Shown here: positions 32,724 through 38,479 of the stretch, piece by piece
How positions within the stretch are numbered: the stretch's first letter is position 1
Layout: each line of letters starts with the position of its first letter
Assembly: GCF_003130405.1 (NCBI RefSeq)
Contig: NZ_QEAS01000001.1
Coordinates: 405,281-443,759 of the forward strand
DNA from: Pararcticibacter amylolyticus
GTDB lineage: Bacteria > Bacteroidota > Bacteroidia > Sphingobacteriales > Sphingobacteriaceae
Direction: 5' to 3'
Length of the DNA: 38,479 nt
Translations under genes and position numbers: made by a program
Notes under the pieces: generated by a model
Database searches by the model: none
Told to the model about the DNA's origin: nothing
Seen by the model: the letters and a program-made list of their open reading frames with translations, nothing else

Positions 32724-35700
32724 GTGAAAAGAATGAGAACAGAGCACTCTGCCGGAAATTATTCTGCTCTTATAAAAAAAGTAGATGAGTTCATCCGGAA
32801 ATACTACCTGAATATGGTGGTGAGAGGAATTATTTACCTTGCTGCTGCCCTCTTTATAAGCTACATATTGGTTACTATAGCAGAATATTATGGCAACTTT
32901 GACCAGCTTGTAAGAAGTCTTCTTTTCTTCAGTTTTCTATTTCTGAATGTAAGTATTGCTATCAGAACCATAGCGGTACCTCTCCTTTCTTATTTCAAGC
33001 TGGGAAAGACAATCTCTCATGAACAGGCCTCAGAAATAATAGGAAAGCATTTTAGTCACATCGAAGATAAATTGATAAACACACTTCAATTGAAGAAACT
33101 TGCCGATGAAAATCAGCATCAGAGGGCATTGATTGAAGCGGGTATTAATCAAAAGATTGCAGATCTAAGTCCCATTCCTTTCACATCCGCAATTAATATC
33201 TCTGAAAACAGGAGATATCTCCGTTTTGTGATACCTCCTCTCACCGTAATTGTATTAATAGCTTTAACAGCGCCCTCAATACTCAGTGAAGGGACAGAAC
33301 GAATCATTCACTATAACAAGAAGTATGTTAAAAAGGCACCCTTTACGTTTCACCTTCTAAATGGAAAACTTCAAGCTGTTCAGGGTGAAGATCTTACTCT
33401 GAGGGTCAAAATAACGGGTAACGAAATTCCACAGGATGTTTATCTGGAAGATGGGATCAACAGCTTTAAGCTTGACCGTGAAAATATTATCCTCTTTAAT
33501 TATACTTTCCGGAATTTACAGCAAAACAAGACATTCCGGCTATCAGGAGGAGGCTTTCATTCAGCACCCTTTGAAATAGAAGTAAAAAAAAGACCTTCCC
33601 TCATAGATTTCAATGTCCGTCTTCATTATCCTTCTTATCTGGAGAGGAAAGCAGAATCTCTTCATAACGCCGGAGATCTTACCGTGCCTGAAGGAACAAG
33701 GATAACATGGACGTTCTCTACCGAGAATACCAATTTGATCCATTTTAAAACCGATAGCATCGTTTCAGAGCTGCGCCCCACTTCAGGAAATTCCTTTGTA
33801 CATACCCTTACTGCCAAAAAGAATGCCGGTATCGTAATAAGACCAGTAAACGATGAAGTAAAAAACAATCCCTCTGTTTCCTACAATCTAAATGTAATAC
33901 CCGATCTGCGGCCTTCTATTGAAGTCTCCGGACAAATTGATTCTATCAATCACAACTCGTTCTATTTTATCGGTAAAATTTCTGACGACCACGGTTTCTC
34001 TGATGTAAAATTCAATTACAAACTGTCAGATGGAAAAAGTGAAAAATATCAAAGTGAAAATATTCCGGTTAATAAGAACAGTACGGAAAGCAGCTTCTTT
34101 CATACATGGAACATAAAAGGAACCGGCCTAAAGCCGGGACAGGAAATAGAGTACTTCTTTGAAGTATTTGATAATGACGGATTCAACGGACCTAAATCAA
34201 CCAGGTCTGAAATAAAAACGTTCAAACTTGATACAGAAGAAGAAATTGTTCGTAAAAGTGAGAAATCGGCTGAAAGTATTAAGAATAAAATGGAGCAAGC
34301 CATCCGCCAGGCCAGGAGTATTGAAAAAGAAGCTGTAAAAATGAATAAAGACCTCCTTAGCAAAAGGAGTCTTTCTTTCGATGAAAAAAGTCAGATAGAA
34401 AATTTGCTTAACAAACAGGAGAAACTCGAAAAATTAGTAAATGAAATAAAAAAGGAAAATAAGGAGAACCTTTTGCGCCAGAATGAGCTGGATCAAAAAC
34501 AGGAAATAATTGCAAAACAGAAGCAAATTGAAAACCTGTTTAACAATGTTCTTGATGATAAAACAAAGGATTTATTGAAGAATATTCAGCAGCTGCTTGA
34601 ACAAAATAGTAAAATACAGACACAACAGGAATTGTCGAAGATGCAGATGGATGACAAATCATTACAGAAGGAACTCGACAGGATACTGGAGCTTTACAAG
34701 AAGCTGGAATTTGATCAGAAGCTTTCATCCACAATCAATAAGCTAAAAAACCTCTCGGAAAAACAGGAAGAATTGGGCCGGAAAACCAGCGAGGAAAAAA
34801 ACGATATACGAAAATCAGGCGAAACGCAGGATCAGCTTAAAGAAGAATTCAGTAGTATCAGAAAGGATCTGGACGAACTCGAAAAAAAGCATCAGAATCT
34901 CGAAACGATGAATGACTTCAAAAATGACCAGAGTGCTCAGCAGGAAATAGAGCAAAGCCAGGAAACTGTCACTAAAAGTCTTCGCAATAAAAACAAAGAA
35001 AAGGCATCGGAGAACATGCAGAAGGCTTCATCTCAAATGAAGAAGATGGCGAAGAAACTTGAGGATGCACAACAGGAAAATGAGACACAGGAGGCTGGGA
35101 TAAATCTTATGAATTTACGGCAGATTCTCGCTAATTTACTCAAATCATCTTTCAATCAGGAAGATGTACTATTACAGGTACGAAATACGTCTTATAGTGA
35201 ACCATCATTCAAAAATATAGTCCAGAAGCAAAAGGAAATACTGGATAATATGAAAATGATTCAGGATAGTCTCTATTCATTAAGCAGAAGAGTACCACAA
35301 ATAGAAAGCTTTGTAAATAAGGAAGTACAGTTGATAAACAGCAACGTGGACAAAGCCATTCAGAACCTGTCTGACAGAAAGATACCTGAAGCAGGAAGAG
35401 ATCAGCAGTATGCACTCACGTCGATCAACAACCTTGCGCTAATGCTTAGTGAAGTGGAAGATAAGGTGCAGAAGGCCATGAAAAGCGCCAGGCAGGGCGG
35501 AGAAGGTAAGCAAAAAAGCATTTCGGGACTAAGCAAGATGCAGGAGCAGCTTAACCAGAACATGCAGAAAGCCCGTGAACAAATGAGACAACAGGGATTG
35601 AAGGAGGGACAAGCTGCCGGAAAGGGGGAAATGAGTGAACAAATGGCAAAAATGGCCCGTCAGCAACAAATGATACGCGAAGCACTTCAACAGATAAATA

Positions 35701-36059
35701 AGGAGTTACAGAAAGATGCAAAGGGCGAACTGGAAAATTTCGGCAAAGTGAGCAAAGAAATGGAACAAACTGAAACTGATCTCGTAAACAAAAAATTAAA
35801 GCAGGAAACTCTGCTTCGCCAACAGCAAATTTTAACAAAACTGCTCGAGGCAGAGAAGGCCGAACGAGAAAGGGAAACGGATAATCAGAGGGAAAGTCGT
35901 GAAGGTACAGTTCATTCTCCTGTTTATAACTCCCTGTTAGAAAATTTTAAAAAAATTAAACACCGTGAAACAGAACTTCTTAAAACAGTTCCTGCTTCTT
36001 TAAGTTTATTTTACCAATTGAAAGTTGGTGATTATTTCAGAAATTTAGAATCAAAATAA
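32724..36059 (+). CDS. Large membrane-anchored coiled-coil protein (DUF4175-like)
   Basis: This 1111-residue protein begins with three hydrophobic segments (about 35-58, 68-90 and 170-190), then has a beta-rich, probably extracytoplasmic region (about 200-495), and from about residue 503 to the end is almost wholly charged, Gln/Lys/Glu-rich coiled coil (SEKSAESIKNKMEQAI and similar). It looks like the DUF4175 family of Bacteroidota, whose function I do not know; no catalytic motif is visible. The start is GTG at 32724, with an ATG three codons later. It is followed after four bases by the RsbW-like ATPase and ybeY, so it is the first gene of a compact operon. The C-terminal half would be suited to binding or spanning between partners. 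Confidence 0.85.
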   Translation: MKRMRTEHSAGNYSALIKKVDEFIRKYYLNMVVRGIIYLAAALFISYILVTIAEYYGNFDQLVRSLLFFSFLFLNVSIAIRTIAVPLLSYFKLGKTISHEQASEIIGKHFSHIEDKLINTLQLKKLADENQHQRALIEAGINQKIADLSPIPFTSAINISENRRYLRFVIPPLTVIVLIALTAPSILSEGTERIIHYNKKYVKKAPFTFHLLNGKLQAVQGEDLTLRVKITGNEIPQDVYLEDGINSFKLDRENIILFNYTFRNLQQNKTFRLSGGGFHSAPFEIEVKKRPSLIDFNVRLHYPSYLERKAESLHNAGDLTVPEGTRITWTFSTENTNLIHFKTDSIVSELRPTSGNSFVHTLTAKKNAGIVIRPVNDEVKNNPSVSYNLNVIPDLRPSIEVSGQIDSINHNSFYFIGKISDDHGFSDVKFNYKLSDGKSEKYQSENIPVNKNSTESSFFHTWNIKGTGLKPGQEIEYFFEVFDNDGFNGPKSTRSEIKTFKLDTEEEIVRKSEKSAESIKNKMEQAIRQARSIEKEAVKMNKDLLSKRSLSFDEKSQIENLLNKQEKLEKLVNEIKKENKENLLRQNELDQKQEIIAKQKQIENLFNNVLDDKTKDLLKNIQQLLEQNSKIQTQQELSKMQMDDKSLQKELDRILELYKKLEFDQKLSSTINKLKNLSEKQEELGRKTSEEKNDIRKSGETQDQLKEEFSSIRKDLDELEKKHQNLETMNDFKNDQSAQQEIEQSQETVTKSLRNKNKEKASENMQKASSQMKKMAKKLEDAQQENETQEAGINLMNLRQILANLLKSSFNQEDVLLQVRNTSYSEPSFKNIVQKQKEILDNMKMIQDSLYSLSRRVPQIESFVNKEVQLINSNVDKAIQNLSDRKIPEAGRDQQYALTSINNLALMLSEVEDKVQKAMKSARQGGEGKQKSISGLSKMQEQLNQNMQKAREQMRQQGLKEGQAAGKGEMSEQMAKMARQQQMIREALQQINKELQKDAKGELENFGKVSKEMEQTETDLVNKKLKQETLLRQQQILTKLLEAEKAERERETDNQRESREGTVHSPVYNSLLENFKKIKHRETELLKTVPASLSLFYQLKVGDYFRNLESK

Positions 36060-36063
36060 AAAT

Positions 36064-36498
36064 ATGACAACAAATAGGGTAGACATTTCAGACAATACGG
36101 TATTGTATACGTTACAACTTCCCTCTAAATTGGAAAGCATAACCATCGTTGAAAACTTCATAGATAACCTCAAAGAAGAATATCAGATCCCTCCTGATAC
36201 CTACGCGAATGTGCTCACCTGCATGAGCGAGGCAACTATCAATGCCATCATCCACGGAAACAAACAGGATGAGCATAAAAAGGTATATATCAATCTTGAG
36301 GTTTCAGACAGGAAGAGAATGCAGTTTACCGTTACCGACGAAGGTGATGGATTTGATTATAACAGGCTTCCCGATCCTACAGCACCAGAAAACCTTGAAA
36401 ATTTAACCGGACGGGGTATATTCATAATTAAACACCTTGCTGACCAGTGTATTTTCAACGTTAAAGGCAACGAAATAGAGTTACATTTTAAGATTTAA
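36064..36498 (+). CDS. RsbW/SpoIIAB-like ATP-binding protein
   Basis: A stand-alone GHKL ATPase of 144 residues resembling anti-sigma-factor kinases. The N box is E56-ATINAIIHGN with N60, the G1 box is D92-EGDGFD, and the G2 box is G116-RGIFIIKHLAD. Such proteins phosphorylate anti-anti-sigma factors or hold sigma factors. Neither a STAS partner nor a sigma factor is in the window. Its stop codon TAA shares one base with the ATG of ybeY. The placement between the coiled-coil protein and ybeY suggests a regulatory role tied to the envelope or RNA processing, which is a guess. Confidence 0.92.
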   Translation: MTTNRVDISDNTVLYTLQLPSKLESITIVENFIDNLKEEYQIPPDTYANVLTCMSEATINAIIHGNKQDEHKKVYINLEVSDRKRMQFTVTDEGDGFDYNRLPDPTAPENLENLTGRGIFIIKHLADQCIFNVKGNEIELHFKI

Positions 36499-36929
36499 TG
36501 AGCCGTTCAAAGATTTCTTTCTTTTCGGAAGACACCGACTTTACTTTAAAACAAAAGACTAATATAAGGACCTGGATAAATACAGTAATTACTACTGAAG
36601 GAAAAAATTCGGGTTACCTTAACCTTATTTTTTGTTCTGATAATTATTTGTTGAATATTAATCAACAATACCTGAATCACGATACGTATACAGATATCAT
36701 CACTTTCGACAGCAGTGAAGAAGAAGATCGCATAGAAGGTGATGTATTTATCAGTATCGATAGAGTAAGGGAGAATGCTTCGAATTTCGGCATATTGGAA
36801 AAAGATGAAATACACCGGGTAATTGTACACGGAATACTTCACCTTCTTGGTTACAAAGACAAAAGTAAGAACGATAAAGATTTAATGACTTCTAAGGAAG
36901 ATTATTACCTTAGCCATAGGCAATTCTGA
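36498..36929 (+). CDS. ybeY: rRNA maturation endoribonuclease YbeY
   Basis: YbeY is a metal-dependent RNase that helps to mature 16S rRNA and to control ribosome quality. The family motif reads H111-GILH115-LLGYK-D121. The third metal ligand, usually His in HGxLHLxGYDH, is Asp here; I believe this variation occurs in other Bacteroidota, but I could not check it. The 143 residues are the normal size. The gene overlaps the ATPase gene by one base. The gene often found next to ybeY in Bacteroidota (mnmG) does not follow; a 185-base AT-rich gap leads to an oxidoreductase. Confidence 0.94.
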   Translation: MSRSKISFFSEDTDFTLKQKTNIRTWINTVITTEGKNSGYLNLIFCSDNYLLNINQQYLNHDTYTDIITFDSSEEEDRIEGDVFISIDRVRENASNFGILEKDEIHRVIVHGILHLLGYKDKSKNDKDLMTSKEDYYLSHRQF

Positions 36930-37089
36930 ACATGTGGTCATTAATTTAAAGTTTCATACCTTCTTTGTTCTTAGCTAAAATATTAGCCATATTTATGTTA
37001 TTTTCTTAACATACTAATTAACAGTATTTTACAAACAAAACTCTTAGATAGTATTCAATACAATAAAGCAGGTATTAACTAATATTGCT

Positions 37090-37097
37090 TATTTTTG
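37090..37097 (+). promoter_or_regulatory. -7 box for the oxidoreductase gene
   Basis: TATTTTTG matches TAnnTTTG, 17 bases ahead of the TTG start, so the leader would be only about ten bases. Confidence 0.45.
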
Positions 37098-37114
37098 TAT
37101 TTGATTAAAAGGTT

Positions 37115-37768
37115 TTGAAAAAAGTAATCATTGCAGGAGCAAACGGGCTGGTTGGATCACATCTCCTTAATTTTCTATTGAGCGAAAATGAGGTAGAAAT
37201 GGTGGTGGCTCTTGTTCGAAAGCCTCTGGGAATAACACATCCAAAGCTTTTTCAAGAGATCATTGATTTTAATAAGATATGCTCTTATAGTGGATTGATT
37301 AATGGATCAGCTGTGTTTTGTTGCCTGGGTTCTACACGGGCGAAAACACCTGATTTAGATGATTACAGACGTGTAGACTATAATTACCCTCTCTCGTTGG
37401 CTCAAATTGCTTCCAAAAATAAAATTGAGCAATTTCACCTGGTATCGGCTATTGGAGCAAACCCGAAGTCAAAAAACTTCTACGTGAGAGTAAAAGGAGA
37501 AGTGGAGAGAGATATTAAACAATTGAATTTCAAATCATTACACATATATAAACCTTCTCTCTTAGTAGGGGAAAGAAAAGAAAAGCGCCTTTTGGAAAAC
37601 ACAGGACATTACATAATGAAGATGCTGAATCCCTTCCTGACAGGAAGGTTTGAAAAATACAGAAGCATAAAAGGAGAAGTAGTAGCAGGAGCAATGGCTC
37701 GTCAATTTTTAAAGGATCTTAATGGAACTTTTCTCTATTATTCTGATCAAATAAACAAACTGGCATGA
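37115..37768 (+). CDS. NAD(P)-binding Rossmann-fold oxidoreductase (atypical SDR)
   Basis: A short protein of 217 residues with the dinucleotide-binding motif GANGLVGSHLL at the very N-terminus, VFCCLGSTRAK, and YVRVK, the YxxxK pair of short-chain dehydrogenases, in FYVRVKGEVE. It is like the HTATIP2/NAD(P)H-binding group; its substrate is unknown. Translation must begin at TTG 37115, because an in-frame TAA lies at 37106-37108 and the first beta strand starts at once (KKVIIAGANG). It overlaps the following ABC-F gene by four bases (ATGA). Confidence 0.9.
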   Translation: MKKVIIAGANGLVGSHLLNFLLSENEVEMVVALVRKPLGITHPKLFQEIIDFNKICSYSGLINGSAVFCCLGSTRAKTPDLDDYRRVDYNYPLSLAQIASKNKIEQFHLVSAIGANPKSKNFYVRVKGEVERDIKQLNFKSLHIYKPSLLVGERKEKRLLENTGHYIMKMLNPFLTGRFEKYRSIKGEVVAGAMARQFLKDLNGTFLYYSDQINKLA

Positions 37769-38479
37769 GTATTTTATCAGGAGAACAATTAGGTCATTCA
37801 TTCAATGATTCATGGCTTTTTAAAGGCATTACATTTGGTATTGCAAAGGGTCAAAGAACTGCCCTGGTCGGAATAAATGGGTCCGGAAAATCAACATTAC
37901 TGCGTATCCTTTCAGGGAGACTACTACCGGTTGAGGGAAAAGTAGTAAAGGAAAAAGGATTAAGAACCGGATATCTCGAACAGGATCCGGATTTTGGAAC
38001 GCAAGAGACAGTTGGAGATTTCATCTTTAGTCTCGACAATAAGCAACAGCAGGTCATAAGGCGCTATGAGCAACTATTGGAGCAAACAGATCCGGATCAG
38101 GAAGAATTACAGCACCTGATTAATGAGTTAAGTGAGCTTAACGCATGGGAATATGAGCACCAGATTAAAACTATTCTTCAACGTCTTTCAATAGAAGATC
38201 AGCATCAAAAGATCAGCAATATGTCGGGCGGACAGCGAAAAAGACTCGCGCTTGCCAAACTCCTTATTGATGACCCTGATATATTCATACTGGACGAGCC
38301 AACGAATCACCTGGATATTGAGATGATAGAGTGGCTGGAGAGCTTTCTTACCACAGGTCAGAAAACGGTTTTAATGGTTACTCACGACAGGTACTTTCTG
38401 GATAATGTTTGTAACCAGATCATGGAGCTTGACAAGCAAACGTTGTTTATTTATAATGGCAAATACAGTTATTTCCTTG
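37765..38479 (+). CDS. ABC-F family ATPase, N-terminal part (runs off the window)
   Basis: The frame begins with MSILSGEQLGHSFNDSW and shows a complete first ABC domain: Walker A GINGSGKST, signature MSGGQRKR, Walker B IFILDEPTNHLD and the H-loop VTHDRYF. It has no membrane helices, and the run after the H-loop leads to the linker of ABC-F proteins (Uup/EttA-like), which act on the ribosome. About 238 codons are visible and no stop is reached, so the second ABC domain lies beyond the right edge. Its ATG overlaps the oxidoreductase stop by four bases, so it is translationally coupled. Confidence 0.93.
   Translation, partial: MSILSGEQLGHSFNDSWLFKGITFGIAKGQRTALVGINGSGKSTLLRILSGRLLPVEGKVVKEKGLRTGYLEQDPDFGTQETVGDFIFSLDNKQQQVIRRYEQLLEQTDPDQEELQHLINELSELNAWEYEHQIKTILQRLSIEDQHQKISNMSGGQRKRLALAKLLIDDPDIFILDEPTNHLDIEMIEWLESFLTTGQKTVLMVTHDRYFLDNVCNQIMELDKQTLFIYNGKYSYFL

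Noticed and set aside
1-38479. CRISPR array, insertion sequence with transposase, rRNA operon or replication origin
   Set aside because: None was seen: no regularly spaced repeats of CRISPR type, no transposase frame, no rRNA sequence and no DnaA-box cluster that I could recognise.

Overview
The window looks like chromosomal DNA of a Bacteroidota bacterium, most likely a Sphingobacteriales/Sphingobacteriaceae relative. The reasons are: many intergenic spaces carry the Bacteroidota -7 box TAnnTTTG, sometimes with a TTG about 18-20 bases upstream; Shine-Dalgarno sequences are mostly missing; and several gene families are typical of the phylum (Arm-binding tyrosine integrase with a non-canonical Arg I position, ligase-associated DNA repair cassette, DUF4175-type coiled-coil protein, HATPase-ybeY pair). 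This assignment is inference from the sequence, not a database result.

Layout. 1-1.7 kb: a tyrosine recombinase gene sits just beyond the 3' end of a tRNA-Pro(GGG) gene, pointing the same way, so the left edge is probably the end of an integrated element whose body lies outside the window. 2.2-5.3 kb: NlpC/P60 cell-wall hydrolase, a small membrane protein and an M13 metallopeptidase lipoprotein. 5.4-10.9 kb: the minus-strand ligase-associated repair cassette (MBL exonuclease, ATP-dependent DNA ligase, DEXH helicase), interrupted between ligase and helicase by a 347-bp gap with a GC-rich repeat-bearing tract. 11-14.5 kb: tail-specific S41 protease and a TPR protein. 14.5-19.1 kb: a complete cyanophycin module, with cyanophycinase and isoaspartyl peptidase on one strand and cyanophycin synthetase divergent on the other.

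19.2-24.3 kb: a small membrane protein, then a TetR-TolC-EmrA-EmrB efflux operon with an 18-bp perfect palindrome over the likely promoter. 24.25-24.46 kb: a gene-free structured stretch that may encode a small RNA. 24.5-25.7 kb: AhpC-type peroxiredoxin and its AhpD partner, separated by a terminator. 25.8-29.2 kb: amidase lipoprotein, aldose-epimerase-like protein and glutamyl-tRNA synthetase. 29.4-32.4 kb: sulfate assimilation operon cysH-cysD-cysN, whose CysH carries the iron-sulfur cysteines of an APS-type reductase. 32.7-36.9 kb: a tight trio of a 1.1-kilo-residue membrane coiled-coil protein, an RsbW-like ATPase and YbeY. 37.1-38.5 kb: a Rossmann-fold oxidoreductase overlapping an ABC-F ATPase that runs off the right end.

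Most of the window is recognisable core metabolism. The parts worth a closer look are the cyanophycin locus and its control region, the coiled-coil/ATPase/YbeY trio, the palindrome-controlled efflux operon, the ahpC-ahpD arrangement, the candidate small RNA near 24.3 kb, the repeat-bearing gap in the repair cassette, and the structured leader before tRNA-Pro.
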